In this document: piece by piece, positions 53,247 through 61,532 of the stretch
How positions within the stretch are numbered: the first letter of the stretch is position 1
Layout: each line of letters begins with the position of its first letter
Program-made: the position numbers and the translations under genes
Assembly: GCF_001511835.1 (NCBI RefSeq)
Contig: NZ_LN997848.1
Location: forward strand, 3,562,001-3,626,000
Source: Magnetospirillum sp. XM-1
GTDB taxonomy: Bacteria > Pseudomonadota > Alphaproteobacteria > Rhodospirillales > Magnetospirillaceae
Direction of reading: 5' to 3'
Length of the DNA: 64,000 nucleotides
The notes under the pieces: model-generated
Database searches by the model: none
The model's input: the letters and a program-made list of their open reading frames with translations, nothing else
Told to the model about the DNA's origin: nothing

Positions 53247-53959
53247 TGCTGCGCATCGAGGGGCTTCACTCGGGCTATGGCCGCATCCAGGCGCTGCACG
53301 GCGTAGACATCGACGTGGCCGAGGGCGAAATCGTCGCCCTGGTGGGCGCCAACGGAGCGGGCAAGACCACCCTTCTGATGACCATCTGCGGCAATCCCCG
53401 GGCCAGCGCCGGCAAGGTCCGGCTGGCGGGCGAGGACATCACGGGTCTTGCCACCCATCACATCATGCGCCGGGGCCTCGCCCATTCGCCCGAGGGGCGG
53501 CGCATCTTCCCGCGCATGAGCGTGCTGGAAAACCTGCAGATGGGCGCCGCCATGGCCAACCCCGCCCATTTCGACCAGGATCTGGAGCGGGTGCTGGGCC
53601 TGTTCCCCCGCCTCAAGGAGCGTCTGGCCCAGCGCGGCGGCACCCTGTCGGGGGGCGAGCAGCAGATGCTGGCCATCGGCCGCGCCCTGATGAGCCGGCC
53701 CAAGATCCTGCTGCTGGACGAGCCCTCGCTCGGTCTGGCGCCGCTGGTGGTGCGCCAGATCTTCGAGATCGTCGCCGAGATCAACCGCGAGCAGGGCGTC
53801 ACCGTCTTCCTGGTGGAGCAGAACGCCTTCCATGCGCTGAAACTGGCCCATCGCGGCTACGTCATGGTCAACGGCAAGGTCACCATGAGCGGCACCGGCG
53901 CCGAACTGCTGGCCAACGCGGAAATCCGCGCCCAATACCTGGGGGGAGGACACGGATGA
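53246..53959 (+). CDS. livF: branched-chain amino acid ABC transporter ATP-binding protein LivF
   Basis: A 237-residue ATPase, partner of LivG. It begins MLRIEGLHSGYGRIQALHGV, has Walker A VGANGAGKTTLLMTI, AHSPEGRRIFPRMSVLENLQ typical of LivF, signature LSGGEQQMLAIGRALM, Walker B LLLDEPSLGLAP and the switch region FLVEQNAFHALKLA (Gln in place of the usual His, normal for LivF). The start ATG shares one base with the livG stop (TGATG). It overlaps the following membrane protein gene by 4 nt. Confidence 0.95.
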
Positions 53960-54282
53960 TCACCTCGTTCCCCGTCTTCGTCGGCCTGACCATCGTGCTG
54001 TTCGGCGGCTGCGCCTTCATGACCGGCCAGGCGCTGGCCGCCACCTGGCGCCCCGCCTGGCAGGTGATCCCCTATGCCCTGCTGCTGGGCGCCGCCGACC
54101 GCTTCCTCGGCTTCGCCCTGTTCGGCGGCCAGTTGCTGTCATTTTCCGGCTGGCTGCTGGACAGCGCCGTCCTGGTCTGCATCGGTTTGCTGTCCTGGCG
54201 TCTGACCCAGGTGCGCCGCATGGCCGACCAGTATCCCTGGTTGTACGTCAGGACCGGGCCGTTCTCCCTGCGCAAGCTCTGA
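53956..54282 (+). CDS. DUF6867-like small membrane protein linked to liv
   Basis: A 108-residue membrane protein with three predicted helices (about 5-27, 38-55 and 63-82) and a cationic C-terminus (VRTGPFSLRKL). It resembles a small alphaproteobacterial family, which I recall as DUF6867, usually encoded as the last gene of liv clusters. It overlaps livF by 4 nt and so is probably co-translated. A role as an accessory subunit is plausible but unproven. It ends 1 nt from a convergent gene. Confidence 0.68.
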   Translation: MITSFPVFVGLTIVLFGGCAFMTGQALAATWRPAWQVIPYALLLGAADRFLGFALFGGQLLSFSGWLLDSAVLVCIGLLSWRLTQVRRMADQYPWLYVRTGPFSLRKL

Positions 54283-54283
54283 G

Positions 54284-55618
54284 TTATTCGGCGGGCTCGA
54301 CCCGGTTGCGGCCCATGGCCTTGGCGCGGTAGAGCGCCGCGTCGGCGCGTCCCAGGCAGGCCTCCAGCCCCTCGCCCGCCCCCACCTTGCATTCGGCGAC
54401 GCCGAAGCTGGCGCTGAGCGTGATGGGCTCGCCGCCGCCCACCGGCACCTGCAGCCCGGCCAGCCGGATGCGCAGGCGCTCGGCCACCACCAGGGCGGGA
54501 TTGAGGGCGGTTTCCGGCAGGGCGATGGCGAATTCCTCGCCGCCCATGCGGCCGATGATGTCCTGGTCGCGCAACAGGTCGCGGGCCATCACCACGAAGG
54601 CCTTCAGCGCCTCGTCGCCGGCGGCATGGCCCCGTTCGTCGTTGATGCGCTTGAAGTGGTCGAGATCGATCATCAGCAGCGACATGGGACGGCCATAGCG
54701 GCCGGCCCGCTGGATTTCCGCCGCCGTGGACTGCATGAAGTGCCGGCGGTTGCAGGCGTCGGTGAGGAAGTCGGTGGTCGCCAGCTGCACCAGTTCCTTC
54801 TGGACGCAGGCCCGCTCCAGGGCGAGACCGATCCGGCGGGCCAGTTCGCGCACCAGTTCGCGCTCCGAGGTGGAAAAGGCCTCGTCACCCTCGGCCGGCG
54901 GGGTTTCGGTCCAGCAGATCTCGATGCGCCCGGCCGGGCGAGAGCCGGCGAATACCTGGGCCTCCAGGCGGTAGGCGGTCTCGACGAAGCCGGGCGTCTG
55001 GACGATGCCGCTGGGCAGCAGGCCGGGCAGACAGCTCAGACGAACGCAGATGGTCTCGGGCCTCAGCCAGGCAGAGGGGGCCTTGGCCACCACCTGCTCC
55101 AGCGCCACCTGCAGCGGCAGTTCCGGCGATTCCAGGATGCGCGACACGCCGTACATGCAGTCGATCTGGCGCATGCGCCGTTCCAGCTGACGATTGGCTT
55201 CCAGCGCAGCGTCGCGGGCCTCGCGCACCAGAATCTCGGCGCGCTTCCTGTGAATGGCGTAGCGGAACGAACGCGACAGCGATTCGGCGTCGATCTTGGC
55301 CTTCAGCAGGTAGTCCTGGGCGCCGTGTTCCAGCGCCATCAGCGCCTGCTGGTCGTCGTCGTGGTTGGTGAGCACCACCACCGCCAGTTCCGGCGCCGCG
55401 CCGCAGAAGCGCCGCACCGTCTCGTCCCCCACCGAATCGGGAAGCGTCAGGTCGAGAAAAATGACGTGGTAGCGCTTGCGCTGGATGAATTCCAGGGCGG
55501 AGGCCAGCGAGACGGCGTGATCGACCTTGACGTTGGGGACCTTTTCCAGCTCGGCCAAAGTCAACAGGGCCTGGGTCGGAGAATCCTCGACCAGCAGTGC
55601 GAACATGGTTTCCGACAA
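54284..55618 (-). CDS. response regulator diguanylate cyclase (REC-GGDEF)
   Basis: A 444-residue protein. An N-terminal receiver (1-125) has the phospho-acceptor Asp56 in IFLDLTLPDS and acidic residues in LVEDSPTQ. A coiled-coil (about 125-155) and a GAF-like middle segment (about 155-275) follow. The C-terminal GGDEF domain has the active site as GRMGGEEFAIAL (about 358-362), TDFLTDACNRRHF and LMIDLDHFKRINDERGHAAG. RDQD, five residues before GGEEF, fits the inhibitory RxxD I-site, so product feedback is likely. It should make cyclic di-GMP on phosphorylation. It is divergent from the envelope lipoprotein cluster. Confidence 0.92.
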   Translation of the reverse strand: MSETMFALLVEDSPTQALLTLAELEKVPNVKVDHAVSLASALEFIQRKRYHVIFLDLTLPDSVGDETVRRFCGAAPELAVVVLTNHDDDQQALMALEHGAQDYLLKAKIDAESLSRSFRYAIHRKRAEILVREARDAALEANRQLERRMRQIDCMYGVSRILESPELPLQVALEQVVAKAPSAWLRPETICVRLSCLPGLLPSGIVQTPGFVETAYRLEAQVFAGSRPAGRIEICWTETPPAEGDEAFSTSERELVRELARRIGLALERACVQKELVQLATTDFLTDACNRRHFMQSTAAEIQRAGRYGRPMSLLMIDLDHFKRINDERGHAAGDEALKAFVVMARDLLRDQDIIGRMGGEEFAIALPETALNPALVVAERLRIRLAGLQVPVGGGEPITLSASFGVAECKVGAGEGLEACLGRADAALYRAKAMGRNRVEPAE

Positions 55619-55785
55619 GGTCCAGCCATCCCCTCAAGCATCGGACTCGCCCGGTCCGTTGCGGCAATACTAGCGGCCTGCGTCGGTTTACGAAAGCGTG
55701 ATGCGTGGTACCGACGAATGCCATATCATCGCCCCAATTACACGCGATTCTATCATCGGTTCACCTGCTTTCGAGGATGTCGACC

Positions 55786-56415
55786 ATGCGCCGCCTGCCC
55801 GCCTTTGCTTCCGTGCTTTTCGCAGGCCTGGCGCTCGCCGCCTGCCAGAACGTCGACAACACCGCCGGAAGCCCCAGTGTCTATATCGATCCGGGTAGTG
55901 TCGGGCCGGTGAAGGGCGTGGGCATCGAGTCCCAGGACATCATCGGCATGACCGACCAGATGATGCGCGACATGCTGAGCCAGCCGCGCCTCGCCAACGT
56001 CCAGGTGCCGCCCAACGTCATCATCGATTCCGAATATTTCTATAACGAGAGCTCGTCGCGCCTGAACAAGAACTCCATCACCGACCGGCTGCGGGTGGGC
56101 CTCAACCGCGCCGCTTCGGGCCGCATGCAGTTCGTCGGGCGCAACTACGCCGACATGGTGGCCAAGGAGCGCGAGTTGAAGCGCCAGGGCGTGGTGGACA
56201 AGGCCACCCTGCCCAGCGCCCGCGCCCCCAAGGGCGGCGACTACCGTCTGGGCGGGCGCATCACCTCGCTGGATTCCCGCGATCCCAAGAGCGGCATGAT
56301 GCAGCGCTACAACCAGATCGTCTTCGAGATGGTCGACCTGGAAACCTCGGAAATCGTCTGGAGCGGCATCTACGAATTCGCCAAGGCCGCCCAGGACGAC
56401 ATCATCTATCGCTAG
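55786..56415 (+). CDS. LpoB-like outer-membrane lipoprotein (penicillin-binding protein activator)
   Basis: A 209-residue lipoprotein. The signal peptide ends in a lipobox (FAGLALAAC, Cys at about residue 20). The body (GIESQDIIGMTDQMMRDMLS, PPNVIIDSEYFYNES, DRLRVGLNRAASGRMQFVGR, and DYRLGGRITSLDSRD) fits the PenLpoB family, which in E. coli activates PBP1b from the outer membrane. The start ATG at 55786 has CGAGGA 8 nt upstream; an in-frame ATG at 55777 is less likely. It is the first of four rightward envelope genes. Confidence 0.82.
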   Translation: MRRLPAFASVLFAGLALAACQNVDNTAGSPSVYIDPGSVGPVKGVGIESQDIIGMTDQMMRDMLSQPRLANVQVPPNVIIDSEYFYNESSSRLNKNSITDRLRVGLNRAASGRMQFVGRNYADMVAKERELKRQGVVDKATLPSARAPKGGDYRLGGRITSLDSRDPKSGMMQRYNQIVFEMVDLETSEIVWSGIYEFAKAAQDDIIYR

Positions 56416-56425
56416 GATCACCCCC

Positions 56426-57781
56426 ATGGCCGCCCGGCCTTCCTGGTTGAGCGTCGTCATCATCGCCGGACTGGCGTCGGGCTGCGTGACCACGCGCGAG
56501 CAGGAGGTCAGCCCGGCGCCCTCGGTGGTCCAGGCCTATCTGGACGACAAGCCGACGGAACTGCGCCGCCATTTCTTCATCGCCCAGGCCCAAGGCGACC
56601 GCAACCGGGTGCTCAACGACATGCGCCTGGGGCTGGCCAGCTTCGCCATGGGCCGCGACCGTCTGGCCGAGCAATTGTTCGATGACGCCCTGGTCGGCAT
56701 CGAGGCCATCTACGCCGACAACGAGGAGGCCCGCAAGGCGCGCGGACTGTGGATCAAGGAAGGCATCAAGGACTTCAAGGGCGAACCCTACGAGCGCGCC
56801 ATGGCCTATTACTATCGCGGCCTGCTCTATATGAAGGCCGGCGATTACGAGAACGCCCGGGCCAGCTTCAAGGGCGGCATGCTGCAGGACGCCTTCGCCG
56901 AGGAGGAGCAGTACCGCGCCGATTTCGCCCTGATGCCCTTCCTGCAGGGCTGGGCGGCCCATTGCTCGGGCAACGAATCGCTGGCCACCGAGGACTTCAA
57001 GGAATTCCGCGCCATCAACAAGGACGCGCCCCTGCCGCGTGACAAGGATAACGTTCTGGTGCTGGTCGAGACCGGAACCGCCCCGGTGAAGATCTCCGAC
57101 GGGCCGCGCCTGAAGATCAAGCGCAGCGGCAGCGCGGAGGCGGTCAACATCGCCTGGACCGATCCCGACCGCCCCAAGGACCATCCTACGGGAAATGCCG
57201 TGCTGCTGGAGGACATCTTCCGCCAGGCCTCGACCCGGGGCGGGCGGCCCTTCGATTCCATCCTGGAGGGCAAGGCCGAATACAAGGATACCGCCGACAC
57301 CGTGGGCAACGTCGCCCTGATCGGCGCAGCGGTGGCCGCCAAGGTGGCGACCGACCGCCCCCGCCATCGAGAAACCAAGGAACAGCGCGAGGCCCGCCAG
57401 CAGGCCCAGGCCGGCGCCGCCATGATTGGTGCCGGACTGGCGGTGATCGGCGGCCTGTCCAAGCTGTTCGCCAGCACCATCGAATCCCAGGCCGACACCC
57501 GCTATTGGGACAACCTCTCCGACCGGGTGCAGGGGCTGACCCTGTCGCTGCCCGACAAGGTCGCCACCATCGACGTCTCGTTCCAGTCCTCCGGCGGCAC
57601 GCCGCTGGAAACGGTGACGAGCCCGATCCAGCGGGCCGGCAAGTGCGGCCTGGTCTGGGCCCGGCACGGCTCGGCCGTTCCCCGCAACCCGCGCGCCCCA
57701 AATTCCGTTCCCGCCGAGGTGATGGCGTCGCCCATCGTCATTCCGGCGGCAGAGGCCAAATCCAAGGAGTCATCGCCATGA
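56426..57781 (+). CDS. COG3014-like TPR-containing lipoprotein
   Basis: A 451-residue protein with a lipobox (AGLASGC, Cys at about residue 20). Residues 40-210 form TPR-like helical pairs (RGLLYMKAGDYENARASFKG). A glycine/alanine-rich hydrophobic segment (GNVALIGAAVAAKVA and AAMIGAGLAVIGGLSKLFAS, about 295-350) and a beta-rich region (RYWDNLSDRVQGLTLSLPDK) follow. In other proteobacteria a protein of this family (COG3014) occurs next to lpoB- and ycfL-like genes, as here. Its function is unknown. It follows the LpoB-like gene by 10 nt and overlaps the next gene by 4 nt. Confidence 0.75.
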   Translation: MAARPSWLSVVIIAGLASGCVTTREQEVSPAPSVVQAYLDDKPTELRRHFFIAQAQGDRNRVLNDMRLGLASFAMGRDRLAEQLFDDALVGIEAIYADNEEARKARGLWIKEGIKDFKGEPYERAMAYYYRGLLYMKAGDYENARASFKGGMLQDAFAEEEQYRADFALMPFLQGWAAHCSGNESLATEDFKEFRAINKDAPLPRDKDNVLVLVETGTAPVKISDGPRLKIKRSGSAEAVNIAWTDPDRPKDHPTGNAVLLEDIFRQASTRGGRPFDSILEGKAEYKDTADTVGNVALIGAAVAAKVATDRPRHRETKEQREARQQAQAGAAMIGAGLAVIGGLSKLFASTIESQADTRYWDNLSDRVQGLTLSLPDKVATIDVSFQSSGGTPLETVTSPIQRAGKCGLVWARHGSAVPRNPRAPNSVPAEVMASPIVIPAAEAKSKESSP

Positions 57782-58245
57782 AGCGCCTGCTCGTTCCCGC
57801 CTTCGGTCTGCTGCTGCTGGGCGGCTGCGCCTCGCTGGACCCCGCGCCCCATTGCGACATGAGCCGCGTCGCCAGCCAGCGCGATCTGGTCGCCGGTCCG
57901 GCCATGGTCGAGGGCTCGTCCTCACCCTTGAAGGAAATGCCCATGAACTCGGTGAACATCACCGATCCCAACATCATCCGGAAGCTCTACGTGCGCTCCA
58001 TCGCCGCCCGGCGCACCGAGACCGGGACGGTCGAGGTGCTGGCCCAGGTGGTCAACTGCACCGACTTCCCGCAAAACGCCGAGGCCCGCACCCAGTTCTA
58101 CGCCGCCGACGGCGCGGCGTCCGAGCCGGTCAGCGCCTGGCGCCGGATGCAGTTCGCGCCGCGCACCTCCGTCACCTACCGCGAGCTGTCCTTGGGCGAC
58201 AAGGCCGTGGACGGCTACATGATCGAGATGAGGGAAGGCAAATGA
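57778..58245 (+). CDS. YcfL-like (DUF1425) lipoprotein
   Basis: A 155-residue lipoprotein with lipobox LLLLGGC (Cys at about residue 16). The body, with VEVLAQVVNCTDFPQNAEAR, TQFYAADG and FAPRTSVTYRELS, matches YcfL, which is adjacent to lpoB (ycfM) in E. coli too. It overlaps its neighbours on both sides by 4 nt (ATGA), implying translational coupling. Function is not established. Confidence 0.82.
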   Translation: MKRLLVPAFGLLLLGGCASLDPAPHCDMSRVASQRDLVAGPAMVEGSSSPLKEMPMNSVNITDPNIIRKLYVRSIAARRTETGTVEVLAQVVNCTDFPQNAEARTQFYAADGAASEPVSAWRRMQFAPRTSVTYRELSLGDKAVDGYMIEMREGK

Positions 58246-59402
58246 TCACCCGTCTCCTGGCCGTATCGGCCCTCGCCCTGCTGGTCCCCGTGATGGCCGA
58301 GGCCCAGACCGTCGGACCCAAGGTGCCGCCCTACCAGGCGCCGCCCAAGGCCGCCCCGGCCGCCCGCGACGGGGCCGAGACCCTGGACGCCGCCATCCCC
58401 CGGCCCGACCCGTTCAAGCCCCAGGAAGACGTCGTCGCCCGCTTTAAGGATTCCTACGCCCAGGGCGGACGGCCGCGCCTGGCCTTCTGGTGGAACCGGC
58501 AGCTGTCGGACACCCTGGCCCAGTGGTATTCCGAGACCCGCACCGTCACCGCCGACAAGAGCCGCAATTCCACCGAGGGCGACCTGACCCTCAAGCAGTC
58601 GGGCGGAAAGCAAAGCGTCACCGAGACCCAGCGCCGCGCCGGCGATTCCGCCGAGCGCCGGCCGCGGGAGGAAACCTGGGAGTGGGAGTTCCAGGACGGC
58701 TTCCTGGCTCCCTTCCTGCAGGCCGACGCGCAGGTGGTCGACCGCACCATGATCACCCGCATCATGGGGGCCGGCGCCGAGGAGATCGATCCCAAGACCG
58801 TCGAGGTAATGGCCATGCAGACCATGGCCGACCTGATGGTCGAGGTTCTGGTCGCCGATTCGGCCCAATCCACCACCGGCTACGAGCTGCGCGCCCGCAT
58901 CCTGGACGTCAAGACCGGACGGGTGCTGGCCATGGTCAACAGCCGGGCGCTGAAGGAATGGCAGAAGACCGACAAGGCCACCGCCACCTCCAAGGGCTTC
59001 GACCTGCCCGACGAGGACGACGAAAGCTTCGGCCCCGAGCGCGCAGACCAGCGCTACAAGGCCACCTCGACCGGCTTCGAGAGGAAGCGCAAACCGCCCA
59101 AGCTTTCGCTCATCGCCCACAACCTGGCCACCAACGTGATGAGCGCCATGCTGCCGCGCCTGGAAGGCGGCGCCGTTCCGGTGGCCAAGACGGCCCCGAC
59201 CGCCCCCACCGCCATCACGCCGCCGCCGGCCGTTCCCACGGCCACGGCCAAACCCGTCCCCAACGACAGCGCCGTGCCGCTGCCCGACGTGGAGGCCAAG
59301 CCCCTGCCCGCCCCCGAGAAGGCAGCCAAGACGGAAGCCCAGAAAGTCGAAACGGGGCCGACAGCCGAAGAGCCGCCTATGCCCCGTCCAACCAAACAGT
59401 GA
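58242..59402 (+). CDS. secreted protein with a possible CsgG/LpoB-like fold
   Basis: A 386-residue protein with a cleavable signal peptide (LLAVSALALLVPVMAEA, then QT) and no lipobox. The core (RPRLAFWWNRQLSDTL, FLQADAQVVDRTMITRIM, ADLMVEVLVADSAQSTTGYE and LRARILDVKTGRVLAMVNSR) has the strand-helix order of CsgG- or LpoB-type domains: an opening strand, a helix, a 'v-dR' strand, and a final 'dv-tG-vl' hairpin. The last 75 residues are Pro/Ala/Lys-rich. Fold assignment is an inference. It is co-translated with the YcfL-like gene (4-nt overlap) and ends 7 nt from the convergent DUF4189 gene. Confidence 0.6.
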   Translation: MITRLLAVSALALLVPVMAEAQTVGPKVPPYQAPPKAAPAARDGAETLDAAIPRPDPFKPQEDVVARFKDSYAQGGRPRLAFWWNRQLSDTLAQWYSETRTVTADKSRNSTEGDLTLKQSGGKQSVTETQRRAGDSAERRPREETWEWEFQDGFLAPFLQADAQVVDRTMITRIMGAGAEEIDPKTVEVMAMQTMADLMVEVLVADSAQSTTGYELRARILDVKTGRVLAMVNSRALKEWQKTDKATATSKGFDLPDEDDESFGPERADQRYKATSTGFERKRKPPKLSLIAHNLATNVMSAMLPRLEGGAVPVAKTAPTAPTAITPPPAVPTATAKPVPNDSAVPLPDVEAKPLPAPEKAAKTEAQKVETGPTAEEPPMPRPTKQ

Positions 59403-59409
59403 TCAGGTT

Positions 59410-59766
59410 TTACTGGCAGTCGGAAACCGCCACCTTGCAGCCCTTGCCGCAGGCTTCCAGGGCGTTGGCCTTGGCCTCGCCCTCGCTGCTGCCCCAGCCC
59501 ACGCCGGTGTAGTCCTTGGAGGTGGCGTAGGCGCCGCAGGTGTCGTAACGCACCGCCACCTTGCAGCTGCTGTTGCCGGCCTTCTTGCACTCGCGCACCG
59601 CGTCGATGCCGGCCTCCTCGCGGGTGGCGCCGCTGCCGACGCCGAAGCCCACTTCGCTGGCCTTGGTCGCGTCGGCGTCGTCGACCGCGATGGCGCCCGC
59701 CGCCCAGGCGGAACCGGTCAGGGCAATACCCGCCGCCATTACCGCGGCCATGATCATCTTCTTCAT
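59410..59766 (-). CDS. secreted DUF4189 domain protein
   Basis: A 118-residue protein with a signal peptide (MIMAAVMAAGIALTGSAWA, cleavage near residue 23). The mature part has two repeated halves, each with the pattern G-S-(AT/SE)-x-EA-x-x-A-L/V-x-x-C (GSGATREEAGIDAVRECKKA; SSEGEAKANALEACGKG), as in DUF4189, and five cysteines likely forming disulfides. AGGAGGGG lies about 8 nt upstream of the ATG. It is convergent with the envelope cluster. Function is unknown. Confidence 0.8.
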   Translation of the reverse strand: MKKMIMAAVMAAGIALTGSAWAAGAIAVDDADATKASEVGFGVGSGATREEAGIDAVRECKKAGNSSCKVAVRYDTCGAYATSKDYTGVGWGSSEGEAKANALEACGKGCKVAVSDCQ

Positions 59767-59938
59767 CTTCGTCCCCTCCTGAGGAGTATATTCAGCCTCT
59801 GGGAGCGTACTCTTCCTATCAGATTCAAACTATTCCAAATTTATTGCGGTTTCTGACATATGCCGAACGTCTCCCCCGCCACCGGACCGGGACAGCAGGA
59901 ATCCTGCCGCCCCGGCGGTAAGCGTTAGGGCAGAAAAA

Positions 59939-61318
59939 TCAGCAGCCGAAGGCAAACGCCGTCTCGGTGCCGTCATCCCAGCCGTCCCACATATAATCCT
60001 CGGCGATACCGTCGGCGATCAGGCGGAAGGCGTACTGCGCCTGATCGAGATAGAAGCCGCAATAGGCCCCGATCTTGTCCATGCCGCCATTGGCCTCGTG
60101 CGCCTCGGCCGGACAGGGCGAGCCGCAGAAATGCCGCACCGGACAGGTGGAGCAGGCCTTGATGTCCTCCACCTTGCGCCCCGTCACCAGCTTGAAGGCC
60201 GGGCTGTCCAGCACGTCCTCCACCCGGTCGGTAAACAGGTTGCCCCCGGCGAAGGCCGGCAGGCCGATGAACTCCGAGCACGGGAACAGCGAGCCGTCGG
60301 GCGCCAGGGCGAAGAACGACCGCCCGCCGCCGCAGGGCGAGATGTCGCACATCAGCCGCCGTGCCGTAGGGGCCAGGATGGAGATCAGGATGTTGACGAA
60401 ATTGGCCACCACCAGCTTGCGGCCCGTTTCGCGGTAAAGCTGGTGGGTGCGGTCCAGGGCCGCCAGATAGGCCCTGGACACCGCCTGATCCTCGGCCCAC
60501 GCCCCTTGCCCGCCCGGCTGGGTGCAGCGGACCACGTTCAGCATGCAGGCCGGCACCTCCTCGGCGTGGAGGAATTCCACCATCTCGGTCAGCTGGCCCA
60601 GATTCTCGCGGTTCATGGTGCAGATGACGTTGAAGCCGGCATAGCCCTTGAGGCGGCGGATGGCGTCCACCGTCGAGGCGAACACCCCGTCGCCGGTCCA
60701 GCGCTTGCGCGAGCGGTCGGCCACCTCGGGTTTGGGCGCGTCCAGCGACAGGCCGATACCGCAGCCCCGAGACGTCAGGAACTCCACCGCCGCGTCGTCC
60801 AGCAGGGTGGCGTTGGTCTGCACCCCGAAGCGGAAGCGGTCGGAATAGGCGTCGATGGCCTCGAACATGGCGTCCTTGTTGAGCAGCGGTTCGGCGCCAT
60901 GGAAGATGATCTGCGGCTTCCTTTCGGGCGGCATGGTGCGCGAGAAGTACTCGTCGAGCCGCACCATGGCGTCCATCAGCTTGTCCCGGCTCATATGCTC
61001 GCCGGTACGCCGCATCTTCTGCGGGATGTAGCAGTACGAGCAGTCCAGGTTGCAGCGTTCGGTGGGGTTGAAATAGACCGCCGAGGGCTTGAGATGGAAG
61101 CGCAGCATGTCCATCTCGCGGGCGAAGTCGTCCCGCTTGGCCCGCCAGTCGCGCTCCAGGGCGCCGTCGTCCAGGACATTGTCCATCTCGTCCTTGCGCA
61201 CCAGCGCCCAGAAGGCGTTGTCGGCGTCGATCAGGGCGGTGTAATCGGCGTGGCCGATGTCGAAGGTCTGGAGGCCGTCGGGAAGACGGCCCCCACGGAT
61301 GGGGGCCGCCTGGTTCAC
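59939..61318 (-). CDS. peptide-modifying radical SAM/SPASM enzyme (CbpB-like)
   Basis: A 459-residue cytoplasmic enzyme, probably modifying the 38-residue peptide encoded directly upstream. After about 80 N-terminal residues the radical SAM core has CNLDCSYC (Cys89, 93, 96) and a GGEP-like FHGAEP at about 140-144. A C-terminal SPASM-type region has Cys324, 329 and 347, and the C-x2-C-x5-C-x3-C set at Cys389, 392, 398 and 402, then Cys420, enough for two auxiliary Fe-S clusters. The very last residue is also Cys (459). It starts with GTG overlapping the peptide stop by 4 nt, so expression follows the peptide and the riboswitch above it. I recall a family named CbpB for such enzymes. No exporter, protease or immunity gene is beside it. 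Confidence 0.9.
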   Translation of the reverse strand: MNQAAPIRGGRLPDGLQTFDIGHADYTALIDADNAFWALVRKDEMDNVLDDGALERDWRAKRDDFAREMDMLRFHLKPSAVYFNPTERCNLDCSYCYIPQKMRRTGEHMSRDKLMDAMVRLDEYFSRTMPPERKPQIIFHGAEPLLNKDAMFEAIDAYSDRFRFGVQTNATLLDDAAVEFLTSRGCGIGLSLDAPKPEVADRSRKRWTGDGVFASTVDAIRRLKGYAGFNVICTMNRENLGQLTEMVEFLHAEEVPACMLNVVRCTQPGGQGAWAEDQAVSRAYLAALDRTHQLYRETGRKLVVANFVNILISILAPTARRLMCDISPCGGGRSFFALAPDGSLFPCSEFIGLPAFAGGNLFTDRVEDVLDSPAFKLVTGRKVEDIKACSTCPVRHFCGSPCPAEAHEANGGMDKIGAYCGFYLDQAQYAFRLIADGIAEDYMWDGWDDGTETAFAFGC

Positions 61319-61431
61319 CGCTTCACCTGCTTGTCCATCAGGACGTAATGGGACAGGCCGGTGCCCTCGGCGTCGCAGGTCTTGCGAACGGCGATGACGG
61401 AGGGACGCTTCTTGGTGTCGGTCTTGGTCAT
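61315..61431 (-). CDS. 38-residue precursor peptide of a radical SAM modified peptide (CbpA-like)
   Basis: The peptide is basic at both ends, has one Cys (Cys19, in IAVRKTCDAEGTGLSHY) and no signal peptide or membrane segment. The ATG at 61431 is preferred over a 72-codon frame from 61533 because AAGGA lies 8 nt upstream and the extra codons would cover the riboswitch expression platform. Its TGA overlaps the GTG start of the radical SAM gene. The residues VIAxRKTC and GTGLSHYVLxDK look motif-like, consistent with a dedicated substrate, and I recall the family as CbpA. The likely modification site is Cys19 or the adjacent D-A-E-G-T-G-L-S segment; this is inference. Confidence 0.82.
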   Translation of the reverse strand: MTKTDTKKRPSVIAVRKTCDAEGTGLSHYVLMDKQVKR

Positions 61432-61449
61432 GGCGATAATCCTTAACGT

Positions 61450-61508
61450 ATGCCAAAGGGGCTTTCCGGCCGGGGCGCGGACGCGCACCAGCCGAAACCC
61501 TTTGCCAT
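61450..61508 (-). promoter_or_regulatory. long hairpin between the riboswitch and the peptide start (possible expression platform)
   Basis: On the minus strand ATGGCAAAGGG (from 61508) and the following TTTCGGCTGG pair imperfectly with CCGGCCGGAAAGCCCCTTTGG ending near 61450, forming an interrupted stem of about 19 bp with a GC-rich loop. It ends 6 nt before the AAGGA Shine-Dalgarno sequence of the peptide gene. There is no U-tract, which points to translational rather than terminator-based control. The assignment is inferred. Confidence 0.45.
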
Positions 61509-61532
61509 CGGATTTCGCCCCTCGTTCAACCA

